A stretch of 64,000 bases of DNA from Roseicitreum antarcticum (GTDB taxonomy: Bacteria; Pseudomonadota; Alphaproteobacteria; Rhodobacterales; Rhodobacteraceae): the NCBI RefSeq assembly GCF_014681765.1, contig NZ_CP061498.1, positions 1,488,001 through 1,552,000 of the forward strand, read 5' to 3'. The notes beneath the pieces were generated by a model that saw nothing but the letters and a program-made list of their open reading frames with translations, ran no database searches and was not told the DNA's origin. Numbering within the stretch: the stretch's first letter is position 1; every line of letters begins with the position of its first letter. Below, piece after piece: positions 44,000 to 52,751 of the stretch. A program made the translations under genes and the position numbers.

Positions 44000-45261
44000 C
44001 AGGCGGCAAGCCGGGCGTGCAGGTCGGATAGGCGCGGCGCATCGGCCACCGGGCCATAAAGCGCCAGCGCCGCGCGGCCATCATGCAACATCGACGCGGC
44101 AAAGCCGCGCACATCGGCCACGCTCACCGCGTCGATGCGGGCCACGGCTTCGGACACATCGGGCACCCGGCCCCAGATGGACAGCAGCCGCGCCAGCCGT
44201 TCGGCGCGCGATGAAGGGCTTTCCAGCCCCATCAGAAGCCCCGCCTTCATCTGCGCCCGGGCGCGGGCGACCTCAGCCTCGGACATGTCTTCGGCGGCGC
44301 GCTTCATCTCATCCATGGTCAGATGCGACAGCTGCGTCAGCTCCCCCGCCCCGGTGCCCGCATAGATCGTCATCATGCCCGTATCGGCATAGGCCCCGGT
44401 TTGGGCAAAGATCGTGTAGCACAGCCCGTGTTCCTCACGCAGTTTCTGGAACAGGCGCGAGGACATGCCGCCCCCCAGCGCGCCGGTAAACACCTGCGCG
44501 GCATAGAAATCGGGGTCGCGGTAGCCCGGCGCCTCGAACGCCAGCGCGAAATGCGCCTGTTCCAGCGACTTGACCTCGCGCCGTTCGCCGGTGGTGAAGC
44601 GCGCAGCATCGGCCACAGCCTGCGGAATGGGCGACAGATGGGCAAAATACCCCTCGGCCAGCGCAACCAACCGGTCATGATCCACGGCGCCCGATGCCGC
44701 GAGGATCATCTGCCCGGGGCCATAATGCTGGGCAACAAAGCCGCGCAGGTCGGTTTCGCCAAAGCTGGAAACCCGTTCTGAAGGGCCAAGGATGGGGCGG
44801 CCGATGGCCTGCGCGGGATAGGCGGCCTCTTGCAGCCAGTCGAAGATCACATCGTCGGGCGTGTCCAGCGCCTGACCGATCTCTTGCAAGATCACGCCGC
44901 GCTCAACCTCAACCTCGCGCGGCTCGAACGCCGGGTTCAACACGATATCGGCGATCACATCGAGGGCCAGCGGCACATCGGCGGCCAGCACGCGGGCATA
45001 ATAGGCCGTCATCTCGCGCGAGGTGTAGGCGTTGATATAGCCGCCCACATCCTCGATCTCTTCGGCGATCTGCAAGGCACTGCGCCGTGCGGTTCCCTTG
45101 AACGCCATATGTTCAAGGAAATGCGCCACGCCATTCTGGTCGGCGCGTTCATGCCGCGCGCCCGCATTCACCCACACGCCCACGGCAGCCGAGGCAAGGC
45201 CGGGCATATGCTCCGTCACAATGCGGAAACCATTGGGCAGGGTCGTCAGGCGGCAAGTCAA
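43999..45261 (-). CDS. M16-family zinc peptidase (processing-protease-like)
   Basis: A 420-aa protein of the pitrilysin/MPP-beta family. The inverted zinc motif HFLEH is at 47-51 (His47, Glu50, His51), and the distal Glu occurs in EVEVERGVILQEIGQA about 75 residues on. The LEQAHFALAFEAPGY and GGGMSSRLFQKLREEHGLCY segments of the second lobe are normal. This is the usual single-gene alphaproteobacterial relative of mitochondrial processing peptidase. Its ATG overlaps the thrC stop by 4 bases. Confidence 0.94.
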   Translation of the reverse strand: MTCRLTTLPNGFRIVTEHMPGLASAAVGVWVNAGARHERADQNGVAHFLEHMAFKGTARRSALQIAEEIEDVGGYINAYTSREMTAYYARVLAADVPLALDVIADIVLNPAFEPREVEVERGVILQEIGQALDTPDDVIFDWLQEAAYPAQAIGRPILGPSERVSSFGETDLRGFVAQHYGPGQMILAASGAVDHDRLVALAEGYFAHLSPIPQAVADAARFTTGERREVKSLEQAHFALAFEAPGYRDPDFYAAQVFTGALGGGMSSRLFQKLREEHGLCYTIFAQTGAYADTGMMTIYAGTGAGELTQLSHLTMDEMKRAAEDMSEAEVARARAQMKAGLLMGLESPSSRAERLARLLSIWGRVPDVSEAVARIDAVSVADVRGFAASMLHDGRAALALYGPVADAPRLSDLHARLAA

Positions 45262-46652
45262 AGGGCTATCCTTTCGCGGATCAGGGTTTGCAGCGCACCA
45301 AGGTCATTGGTCAGACGGGTCATGCGCTCAGGCTTATCGAACAGATCGGCCATGCGGGCGGGCAGCGCGGGGCGGATGCCCATGGCTGCGGCCACCGCAT
45401 CGGGAAATTTCGCCGGATGCGCGGTGGCCAACGTAACCATCGGCGTGGCGGATTGAAGTCCCTCGGCCACGTGCACGCCCACCGCCGAATGCGGACACAG
45501 GATTTCGCCCGTCGCGGCATAAGTGCGTGTGATGGCATCGGCAGTCTGGGCTTCCGACGCGCGGCCCGAGGCGAAGGTCTCGCGCAACGCCTCCAGCGCA
45601 CCTTGCGAGATCTTGAAACCGCCGGTGGACTTCAACTCTGCCATCACCTGCGCCACGGCCTGCCCGTCGCGCCCATAGGCGTGGAACAGCGCGCGTTCAA
45701 AGTTGGAAGAAACCTGAATATCCATTGACGGGCTGATCGTGGGGCTGACCCCTTTGGTCGTATAGGCGCCGGTTTCCAGCGCACGGTGCAGAATGTCGTT
45801 CTGGTTGGTGGCGATCACCAGTTTCTCGATCGGCAGACCCATTTCCCGCGCAATGAACCCCGCGAAAATATCGCCAAAATTGCCGGTGGGCACCGTAAAG
45901 CTGACAGGGCGATGCGGCGCGCCAAGGCTGACGGCGGCGCTGAAGTAATAGACCACCTGCGCCAGCACCCGCGCCCAGTTGATCGAGTTCACACCGGCCA
46001 GCCGCACACCGTCGCGGAAATCGAAATCGTTGAACATGTCCTTGACCAACGCCTGACAGGTATCGAAATCCCCGTCGATGGCCAGCGCGTGGACGTTGTC
46101 CTCGACCGGCGTGGTCATCTGGCGGCGCTGCACGTCGGACACCCGGCCATGGGGGTAGAGGATGAAGACATCCACATTTTTCAACCCTCGGAACGCCTCG
46201 ATCGCCGCCGACCCGGTGTCGCCGCTGGTCGCGCCAACAATCGTCACCCGGTCGCCGGACCGCGCCAGCGCCGCCTGGAACAGCTGGCCGATCAGCTGCA
46301 TGGCGAAGTCCTTGAAGGCCAGCGTCGGCCCGTGGAACAGTTCCAGCAGGAAATGGTTCGCGTCCAGCTGCACCAGGGGCGCGCGCGCCGGATGGCCGAA
46401 ACCCGCGTAAGCGCGCGCGATGATCTGGCGGAACGCGTCATCGCTGAATGTCTCGCCGATGAACGGGCGCATCACCGCAAAGGCGATTTCCTCATAGGAC
46501 TGCCCGGCCAGCGCCGCGATCTGCGCTGGCGTCATGGCCGGTATATGGTCCGGCAGATACAGGCCGCCGTCACGGGCCAGCCCGGTCAGCATCGTGGCTT
46601 CAAAATCCAGCTGCGGCGCGGTGCCGCGGGTCGAGAGATATTGCATGGTCAT
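45258..46652 (-). CDS. thrC: Threonine synthase
   Basis: A 464-aa PLP enzyme converting O-phosphohomoserine to threonine. N-terminal YLSTRGTAPQLDFEATMLTGLARDGGLYLP is the family opening (in two adjoining parts), the PLP lysine lies in GPTLAFKDFAMQ, and the phosphate loop is VGATSGDTGSAAIEAF. PTGNFGDIFAGF binds the cofactor further on. It lies three bases after surf1 and overlaps the M16 gene, in the order common to Rhodobacterales. Confidence 0.96.
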   Translation of the reverse strand: MTMQYLSTRGTAPQLDFEATMLTGLARDGGLYLPDHIPAMTPAQIAALAGQSYEEIAFAVMRPFIGETFSDDAFRQIIARAYAGFGHPARAPLVQLDANHFLLELFHGPTLAFKDFAMQLIGQLFQAALARSGDRVTIVGATSGDTGSAAIEAFRGLKNVDVFILYPHGRVSDVQRRQMTTPVEDNVHALAIDGDFDTCQALVKDMFNDFDFRDGVRLAGVNSINWARVLAQVVYYFSAAVSLGAPHRPVSFTVPTGNFGDIFAGFIAREMGLPIEKLVIATNQNDILHRALETGAYTTKGVSPTISPSMDIQVSSNFERALFHAYGRDGQAVAQVMAELKSTGGFKISQGALEALRETFASGRASEAQTADAITRTYAATGEILCPHSAVGVHVAEGLQSATPMVTLATAHPAKFPDAVAAAMGIRPALPARMADLFDKPERMTRLTNDLGALQTLIRERIAL

Positions 46653-46655
46653 TCC

Positions 46656-47339
46656 TTACGCCCGTTGCTGCCTGATACGCCACAGAAGAAACACTGTCAT
46701 CCCCATCCAGACGGCCGCCAGCAAGAACCATGTGATCGCATAGGACAGGTGGTTGTCCGGAATACCCGCCGTGGAAAGCGGCGTGAAAGCGGCAGGGGGC
46801 GCGGCCTCATCGGTACTGCGGGCGATGATGAACGTGGGCTCGGTCCCCAGATGCGCGGCCATGGCAGGCACGTCGCGGGCGAACCACAGGTTGCTTGCGG
46901 CGTCTGGCTCCGGCGTGAAGCTGTCGGCATCGCGCGGCCAGTGCAGGTTACCCACCACCGTAACCGCCCCGGCCGAACGGGGCCGCACGGCATCGCGGTC
47001 ATCATAAGGAACAAAGCCTCTGTCCACCAGCACGCGCCGCCCGTCAGCAGTCTCGAAGGCGGTGACAATATGGACGCCGGTGCCTGCGATTTTCTGGCTG
47101 GCCAGCACGAACAATTCCTGCGCCGTGAAGCGCCCGGTAACTGTGACCGGCAGGTAGCGGTCCGCTTCCGGGTCAGGTGCCGCAGGCAGCGGCACGGGAT
47201 CGGCAACGATCCCCGCCTCGATCCCGGCGATCACTGCGGCCTTTTCCGACATGCGCGATACCTGCCAGATTCCCAGCGCCAGCAAGATCAGCGTGCCGAT
47301 GACCCCGAACATCAGGGCGGCAATCATTCGTCCGCGCAT
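46656..47339 (-). CDS. SURF1-family cytochrome oxidase assembly protein
   Basis: A 227-aa protein with a transmembrane helix at each end (about 5-25 and 200-220) and a periplasmic middle, as in Shy1/Surf1. Conserved segments: LGIWQVSRMSEKAA after the first helix, RRVLVDRGFVPYDDRD, and HLSYAITWFLLAAVW in the last helix. It helps insert heme a into subunit I of aa3-type oxidase. The ATG at 47339 has AAAGG eight bases upstream; an ATG at 47357 is in frame but lacks that support. It follows coxC after a terminator-like stem-loop. Confidence 0.92.
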   Translation of the reverse strand: MRGRMIAALMFGVIGTLILLALGIWQVSRMSEKAAVIAGIEAGIVADPVPLPAAPDPEADRYLPVTVTGRFTAQELFVLASQKIAGTGVHIVTAFETADGRRVLVDRGFVPYDDRDAVRPRSAGAVTVVGNLHWPRDADSFTPEPDAASNLWFARDVPAMAAHLGTEPTFIIARSTDEAAPPAAFTPLSTAGIPDNHLSYAITWFLLAAVWMGMTVFLLWRIRQQRA

Positions 47340-47360
47340 GGTTAAACCTTTCATCACAGC

Positions 47361-47390
47361 AAAAGCGCGCGCCTTGCGGCCCGCGCTTTT
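47361..47390 (-). terminator. Stem-loop terminator between coxC and surf1
   Basis: AAAAGCGCG (47361-47369) and CGCGCTTTT (47382-47390) make a 9-bp stem with a 12-base loop. On the reverse strand the right arm ends in TTTT and is followed by GCTG. It may be a partial terminator lowering surf1-thrC expression relative to the oxidase genes. Confidence 0.6.
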
Positions 47391-47488
47391 GATCGTTCAG
47401 ACGCTGACGGGCCCGGCCGGCCCGCTGTCGCCCCCGCTATGGCGCATGCCCCTGCCGGAGATCCGGCGCGCGCACCGCCCAAGCGGGA

Positions 47489-48292
47489 TTACATGCCCCA
47501 GACATATACTGCGAAGAACAGGAACAGCCAGACCACATCGACAAAGTGCCAATACCAGGCAGCGGCTTCAAAGCCCACATGACGTTCCGCAGTAAAATGC
47601 CCAGCCCGCACACGGAACCAGCAGATCGCAAGGAAGATCGTGCCGATGATCACATGCGCGCCGTGAAACCCGGTGGCCATGAAGAAGTTGGCGTAAAACA
47701 CCTCACCCGAGAACTGGTATCCCTCATGCACCACAAGATGCCAGTATTCGTAGGCCTGCAAGCCGGTGAAGGCGACGCCCAGCAAGACGCCGATGGCCAG
47801 CCCGTTGGCAACATCGCGCCGCGCGCCACCATGGACCAGCGCGTGGTGCGCCCAGGTCACGGCGCAGCCCGACAGCAGCAGGACCAGCGTATTGATCAGC
47901 GGCAGGTCGAAGGCGTTGACCGGATGAATGCTGGGCGCTGCATATTGCGTACCGACATAATCGTACATCGGATACATGGTGTGCTTGAAGAAGCTCCAGA
48001 ACCAGGCGGCAAAGAACATGACCTCGGACATGATGAACATGATGAAGCCATAGCGCAGCCCGATGGTCACCACGGGCGTATGGTCCCCGGCATGGCTTTC
48101 GGCGACGACGTCGCTCCACCACGAGAACATGACATAAAGCACACCGGCCAGCCCCATCAGGAACAGCCAGGGCCCGTTGTCGTGCATCCACATGACCCCG
48201 CCAAACAGCATGACAAACCCCGATGCCGCGCCCAGAAACGGCCAGATCGACGGGGGCAGGATGTGATAGTCGTGGTTCTTTTCGTGCGCCAT
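47489..48292 (-). CDS. coxC: Cytochrome c oxidase subunit III
   Basis: A 267-aa integral membrane subunit of aa3-type oxidase with about seven helices. It has the typical opening ([18 protein letters not shown]), [19 protein letters not shown] with the conserved Glu, and the ending [19 protein letters not shown] and [21 protein letters not shown]. It stabilises the catalytic core. Located 52 bases after ctaG. Subunit I is not in the window. Confidence 0.96.
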   Translation of the reverse strand: MAHEKNHDYHILPPSIWPFLGAASGFVMLFGGVMWMHDNGPWLFLMGLAGVLYVMFSWWSDVVAESHAGDHTPVVTIGLRYGFIMFIMSEVMFFAAWFWSFFKHTMYPMYDYVGTQYAAPSIHPVNAFDLPLINTLVLLLSGCAVTWAHHALVHGGARRDVANGLAIGVLLGVAFTGLQAYEYWHLVVHEGYQFSGEVFYANFFMATGFHGAHVIIGTIFLAICWFRVRAGHFTAERHVGFEAAAWYWHFVDVVWLFLFFAVYVWGM

Positions 48293-48344
48293 TTTCAGTG
48301 TTCCCTCAGGCAGTCGTTTTATGGTTGCGCCGCGTTGTGCGGCG

Positions 48345-48932
48345 TTATTGGGTCAGCGTTTCCACCGGCGTGGCGTTCGTTGCCGAATAATCCTCGGGTA
48401 CTGCCGTTTCGTGGAAAGTATACGACAGCGTGATCGTATGGGTGTATTTCGCATCCCTGTCTTCCAGAATCTCCGGATCGACAAAGAAGGTGACCGGCAT
48501 CAGCACCCGCTCGCCGGGTTGCAACACCTGCATTTCAAAGCAGAAGCAATCAATCTTGCTGAAATACAATCCCGCATCATAGGGCGTGACGTTGTAACTG
48601 GCCGTGCCTGCCACCACGCGATCGGTCGGGTTGTAGGCCTCATAGTACGCCATGCCGACTTCGCCCATGGGAATGGTCATCGTCCGCTCGACCGGCTTGA
48701 ATTCCCACGGGAAATCACGCTCCTTCGATCCATCGAACCGCACGTCCATCGTCTGCGCAATGGCACCGGTGCTGGCCGAGGCCACCGAAGTCGTTCCGCC
48801 ATAGCCCGTCACGCGGCAGAAAAGATCATAGAGCGGCACCGAGGCCCAGCCGAGCGATGCCATGACCACCACGACCGCGCCTGCCTGCACCGCTGTCTTG
48901 TTGTTCGGGGTGAGGTCGCGCCAGTGTTTCAT
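48345..48932 (-). CDS. ctaG: Cytochrome c oxidase assembly protein CtaG/Cox11
   Basis: A 195-aa copper chaperone that delivers Cu to the CuB site of subunit I. It has one N-terminal transmembrane helix (about residues 13-33), followed by a periplasmic immunoglobulin-like domain with the copper-binding CFCF motif in [12 protein letters not shown] and the conserved [25 protein letters not shown] after the helix is the Cox11 signature. The start overlaps the small upstream membrane-protein gene by 4 bases. Confidence 0.95.
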   Translation of the reverse strand: MKHWRDLTPNNKTAVQAGAVVVVMASLGWASVPLYDLFCRVTGYGGTTSVASASTGAIAQTMDVRFDGSKERDFPWEFKPVERTMTIPMGEVGMAYYEAYNPTDRVVAGTASYNVTPYDAGLYFSKIDCFCFEMQVLQPGERVLMPVTFFVDPEILEDRDAKYTHTITLSYTFHETAVPEDYSATNATPVETLTQ

Positions 48933-49114
48933 TCTGCGGGTTGCTCCAGCGCCGGGCGGTAGGTGTGGTCGAACGCCTGAAGGCTACCGCCGCGCTGCAC
49001 CTTCGCGATGGTCAGGCCGAACACCAAGGCGACGAAAAACACCAGTGTCAGCCCCACCCCGACATTGCGGCTGAAGCGGCGTTTGTGCAGTTCGTGGTCG
49101 CGTGAAATCGCCAT
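48929..49114 (-). CDS. Small single-helix membrane protein of the oxidase cluster
   Basis: A 61-aa protein with a charged N terminus (DHELHKRRFSRN), one transmembrane helix (VGVGLTLVFFVALVFGLTIA) and a short tail. The ATG at 49114 shares one base with the ctaB stop, and its own stop overlaps ctaG; translation is therefore coupled to both. A small protein in this position is common in the ctaB-ctaG interval of Rhodobacterales. Its function is not established; a role in oxidase assembly is inferred from location. Confidence 0.8.
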   Translation of the reverse strand: MAISRDHELHKRRFSRNVGVGLTLVFFVALVFGLTIAKVQRGGSLQAFDHTYRPALEQPAE

Positions 49115-50076
49115 CAGATCATCTCCCAACCCAAGGCCGCATACGCACCCGTGGACGTCAGTGTTGCTTCCAGCAAGATTGCTACGAAATGCAGGAACAG
49201 ATAGTAGAGTGAGAAGCGGAATACCTGCTTTTCAACCCGATAGTTATCAGCGGTGGCCATGACTTCATCACGCCGCCAGATGCGGAACGCGCCCAGGACG
49301 AAAACCGCATTCAGCACCACGGCAGTTGCCAGGTAGACCGGCCCGCCGATGGACGTGAACCCGGCACCGACAGCCAGGGGCGCCAGCAGCAGCGTATAGA
49401 CCAAGATATGCGCCCGCGTCACCCGGCGACCGTGGGTCACGGTCAGCATCGGCACCTTGGCATCCGAATAATCCGACTTCATGAACAGCGCCAGCGCCCA
49501 GAAATGCGGCGGGGTCCACATGAAGATCAACGCGAACATCAGGCATGCCTCAAGGCTGATGCTGCCCGTCACCGCGACCCAGCCGATCATCGGCGGGAAA
49601 GCCCCCGCCGCGCCGCCAATCACAATGTTCTGCGGTGTCGCGCGTTTCAGCCACATGGAATAGACGACCGCATAGAAGAAGATCGTGAAGGCCAGCAAGG
49701 CCGCCGCCGCCAGATTCGTCGCCAGCCCGAGCATGACCACCGAGATCCCCGACAGCGCCAGCCCGACGGCCAACGCCTCACCGGCCGCGACGCGGCCCGA
49801 GGGGACGGGGCGCTTCTTCGTGCGTGTCATCACCGCGTCAATATCGGCATCCCACCACATGTTCAGCGCGCCCGAGGCCCCTGCCCCCAGCGCGATGAAG
49901 ATGATCGCCGCAAGCGCCTCGACCGGATGAAGGTTGCCGGGTGCAACCAGCAGCCCGGCCAGGGCCGTGAACACCACCAACGACATGACACGCGGCTTCA
50001 GCAGCGCGACATAATCGCCAAAGCCCGCATCACCGGGCTGAAGGCTGGTGTCGATATCGGCACGAATGTCGGTCAT
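49114..50076 (-). CDS. ctaB: Protoheme IX farnesyltransferase (heme O synthase)
   Basis: A 320-aa UbiA-family prenyltransferase that farnesylates heme B to heme O, precursor of the heme A of aa3 oxidase. About nine helices; the first Asp-rich motif is in GALNMWWDADIDAVMTRTKKRP, and the second region KRATPQNIVIGGAAGAFPP is the heme-O-synthase signature. It begins 62 bases after coxB and is followed with one-base overlap by the small membrane protein gene. Confidence 0.95.
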   Translation of the reverse strand: MTDIRADIDTSLQPGDAGFGDYVALLKPRVMSLVVFTALAGLLVAPGNLHPVEALAAIIFIALGAGASGALNMWWDADIDAVMTRTKKRPVPSGRVAAGEALAVGLALSGISVVMLGLATNLAAAALLAFTIFFYAVVYSMWLKRATPQNIVIGGAAGAFPPMIGWVAVTGSISLEACLMFALIFMWTPPHFWALALFMKSDYSDAKVPMLTVTHGRRVTRAHILVYTLLLAPLAVGAGFTSIGGPVYLATAVVLNAVFVLGAFRIWRRDEVMATADNYRVEKQVFRFSLYYLFLHFVAILLEATLTSTGAYAALGWEMI

Positions 50077-50138
50077 AAAGCTCTCCCGTGGCGGTCAGGC
50101 GCGAAGGCGCATGACCAAGCTGCGCGGATCGGATCGGA

Positions 50139-51014
50139 TCAGTCAGCGGCGGCGGCAACGCGCAGCGTGTCTGCACCGGGGGCGGCGGCCATGTTGGTCG
50201 CGCCCTGCCGTTCCAGCCATGCAAGGTATTCACCCTCGGACACGACTTTCACGGTGATGGGCATGTAGGCATGGGAAATCCCGCAAAGCTCGGAACACTG
50301 ACCGAAATAGATCCCTTCCTCTTCGGCCATGAACCACAGCTCTGCCAGGCGACCGGGGACGCCGTCTTGCTTCACGCCAAACGACGGCATGGCCCAGGAA
50401 TGGATCACATCCGCCCCTGTCACCTGAACAACCACAGTCTTGTTGACCGGAATCACCATCGCCGTATCGGTCGCCAGAAGATACTCGCTCTGGGCGTAGC
50501 CGTTTTCCTCGAGCTCTTCCCGGGCCAGCATGAAGCTGGAGAATTCGACATCGTGGTCGACATATTCATAGCCCCAGTACCACTGATAACCGGTCGCCTT
50601 GATCGTCACATCAGCCTGCGGGATCGTCTGGTCCTTGAACAGGATCGGCAGTGAAAACGCGCCGATAACGAACAGGATCAAGATGGGCACGATGGTCCAT
50701 GTCACCTCGATCGCGGTGTTGTGGGTGAAACGGGCGGGCGTGGGGTTGGCGCGCTGGTTGTAGCGCACGATGCACCAGATCAGCAGCCCGGTCACGAAGA
50801 TCGTGATAGGAACAATGATCCAAAGCAACAGGTTATCCAGAAACACGGCCGACTGCATCGTGCCGGTCACCGGTTGCTGAAAATGCATGCCGCCCGGCAC
50901 GGGCGCGCCGATGACCGGCAGTTCCGGCAGTTGATCATCCGCAAAGGCACGTCCGGCGGTGAAAACCCCGGCGGCAATACTGGCACAGCGCGCGGCGAGC
51001 GTTGAAAGTCGCAT
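50139..51014 (-). CDS. coxB: Cytochrome c oxidase subunit II
   Basis: A 291-aa subunit carrying the CuA centre that accepts electrons from cytochrome c. A signal peptide (about 1-25) is followed by two transmembrane helices near 55-80 and 100-120 and a periplasmic cupredoxin domain. The CuA ligands are visible in CSELCGISHAYMP (Cys240 and Cys244, with the His and Met) and WAMPSFG upstream. GYQWYWGYEY is the aromatic electron-entry patch. First gene of the oxidase cluster; divergent from tldD, with an FnrL-like box in between. Confidence 0.96.
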   Translation of the reverse strand: MRLSTLAARCASIAAGVFTAGRAFADDQLPELPVIGAPVPGGMHFQQPVTGTMQSAVFLDNLLLWIIVPITIFVTGLLIWCIVRYNQRANPTPARFTHNTAIEVTWTIVPILILFVIGAFSLPILFKDQTIPQADVTIKATGYQWYWGYEYVDHDVEFSSFMLAREELEENGYAQSEYLLATDTAMVIPVNKTVVVQVTGADVIHSWAMPSFGVKQDGVPGRLAELWFMAEEEGIYFGQCSELCGISHAYMPITVKVVSEGEYLAWLERQGATNMAAAPGADTLRVAAAAD

Positions 51015-51198
51015 TCTCTGTTCCCGTCTTATCCGCGACCTTGCTGGCCGCTTTCCACTTTATCATTTATTCTGGCATCCAACTGACCCGACGCAGGCGC
51101 GCTGCGGTCTGTCACAGGTTTCAGTTTGTCTGCCGGTCTCGTAAAACCATATTAGACAGATTAGGACAAGCAAAACCGTTGCGGCAAAGCGACGCCGC

Positions 51199-51212
51199 TT
51201 GATGCAGATCAA
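51199..51212. promoter_or_regulatory. FNR/FnrL-type box between coxB and tldD
   Basis: TTGATGCAGATCAA is a perfect match to the FNR-family consensus TTGAT-N4-ATCAA. It lies 34 bases before the tldD ATG and about 185 bases before the coxB start. The position is compatible with oxygen-dependent control of the oxidase cluster, but too close to the tldD start for a class II activator site of that gene. No promoter hexamers were assigned with confidence. Confidence 0.6.
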
Positions 51213-51246
51213 TGACACCCGTTCCGGCAAGAAAAGGCCCCCAGAA

Positions 51247-52668
51247 ATGTCAGATGCCCCCTTCCGCCCGTTTGAGACCATGCTTGATGAGACGCAGGCG
51301 CTGGCGCTGCTGCGCCGCACGACCGAAGGGGCCGATGATGGTGAATTGTTTCTGGAACGCCGCCGCGCCGAAGGCATCGTGCTCGATGACGGGCGCATCC
51401 GCAACGCCAGCTATGATGCCTCCGAAGGGTTCGGGCTGCGGGCGGTGCGCGGCGATGTCACGGGCTATGCCCATTCGACCCATATCACCGAATCCGCACT
51501 GACTCGGGCGGCGCAGACCGCGCGGCTGGCCGTAGGAGAGGGCGGCGGCACACTGGCCGATGCGCCCACCGGCACCAACCAGCGGCTTTACGGCGATGCA
51601 GATCCGATGGCAGATGCCGCGTTCGGCGTGAAGATCGAGACGCTGCGCGAGATTGATGCTTTCGCGCGTGCGCTTGACCCGCGCGTGGTTCAGGTCACCG
51701 CCTCGCTTGCCGCGTCGCTGCAGGAAGTCGAGATCCTGCGCCCCGAGGGCCTGCGCCTGACCGATGTGCGCCCGATGTCGCGGCTGAACATCTCGATCAT
51801 CGTGGAACAGGACGGGCGGCGCGAATCCGGCTCGGCGGGCGGGGGCGGGCGCCATGGGCTGGCCGGGCTGATCCTGCCCGGCCACTGGAAGAATGTCGCG
51901 CAAGAGGCACTGCGCATCGCGCTGGTCAATCTGCGCGCCGAACCGGCCCCCGCGGGGGTCATGGATGTGGTGCTGGGGCCGGGCTGGCCGGGCATCTTGC
52001 TGCATGAGGCCATCGGCCACGGGCTGGAGGGGGATTTCAACCGAAAGGGCACCTCGGCCTTTGCCGGGCTGATGGGGCAGCGCATCGCGGCCCCCGGCGT
52101 CACCGTGCTGGATGACGGCACCATCCCCGACAGGCGCGGGTCGATCAGCATCGACGACGAAGGCACCGCCAGCGCGCGCAACGTCTTGATCGATGACGGC
52201 ATTCTGGTGGGCTACATGCAGGACCGGCAGAACGCGCGCCTCATGGGGGTGGCACCCACCGGCAACGGGCGGCGGGAATCATACGCCCACACGCCGATGC
52301 CGCGCATGACCAACACCTATATGCTGGGTGGCGATGCCGCGCCCGAAGCACTTCTGGCCGATGTGAAGGACGGGATCTATGCCGTGGGCTTTGGCGGCGG
52401 ACAGGTGGACATCACCAACGGCAAGTTCGTCTTTTCGTGCACCGAGGCTTATCGCGTCCGAAACGGCATTGTCGGCGCGCCGGTGCGCGGTGCGACCCTG
52501 ATCGGCGACGGCCCGACCGCGTTGCAGAAAATCCGTGGCATCGGCAATGACATGGCGCTGGACCCGGGCATGGGCAATTGCGGCAAGGCAGGCCAGTGGG
52601 TGCCGGTGGGCGTGGGCCAGCCCTCGCTGCTGATCGGCGGCCTGACGGTGGGGGGCAGCGACACCTGA
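51247..52668 (+). CDS. tldD: Metalloprotease TldD
   Basis: A 473-aa member of the TldD/PmbA family, which forms a heteromeric zinc protease processing peptides such as microcins and unfolded substrates. The zinc motif HEAIGHGLEGD is in the middle of the protein, with FNRKGTSAFAGLMG following; the C-terminal GGGQVDITNGKFVFSC and GKAGQWVPVGVGQPSLLI segments are typical. The ATG at 51247 has AAAAGG nine bases upstream; a frame open to 51199 begins inside the FnrL-like box. The tldE/pmbA partner is not in the window. Confidence 0.95.
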   Translation: MSDAPFRPFETMLDETQALALLRRTTEGADDGELFLERRRAEGIVLDDGRIRNASYDASEGFGLRAVRGDVTGYAHSTHITESALTRAAQTARLAVGEGGGTLADAPTGTNQRLYGDADPMADAAFGVKIETLREIDAFARALDPRVVQVTASLAASLQEVEILRPEGLRLTDVRPMSRLNISIIVEQDGRRESGSAGGGGRHGLAGLILPGHWKNVAQEALRIALVNLRAEPAPAGVMDVVLGPGWPGILLHEAIGHGLEGDFNRKGTSAFAGLMGQRIAAPGVTVLDDGTIPDRRGSISIDDEGTASARNVLIDDGILVGYMQDRQNARLMGVAPTGNGRRESYAHTPMPRMTNTYMLGGDAAPEALLADVKDGIYAVGFGGGQVDITNGKFVFSCTEAYRVRNGIVGAPVRGATLIGDGPTALQKIRGIGNDMALDPGMGNCGKAGQWVPVGVGQPSLLIGGLTVGGSDT

Positions 52669-52694
52669 AAAACTGTTTCCGAATCGTGGTTACG

Positions 52695-52710
52695 TTTACG
52701 TCTTCTTAAC
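52695..52710 (+). promoter_or_regulatory. CtrA-like binding site upstream of dprA
   Basis: TTTA-N7-TTAAC matches the full CtrA site TTAA-N7-TTAAC except for one base. It lies about 42 bases before the dprA ATG. In Rhodobacter, competence-type genes including dprA are known to depend on CtrA, and chpT of the same phosphorelay is in this window. With a single mismatch and a short motif, chance is possible. Confidence 0.4.
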
Positions 52711-52751
52711 CTCCATGCCGCAAAGTGAGTCTTGAATGAGGCGAGGCGGCG

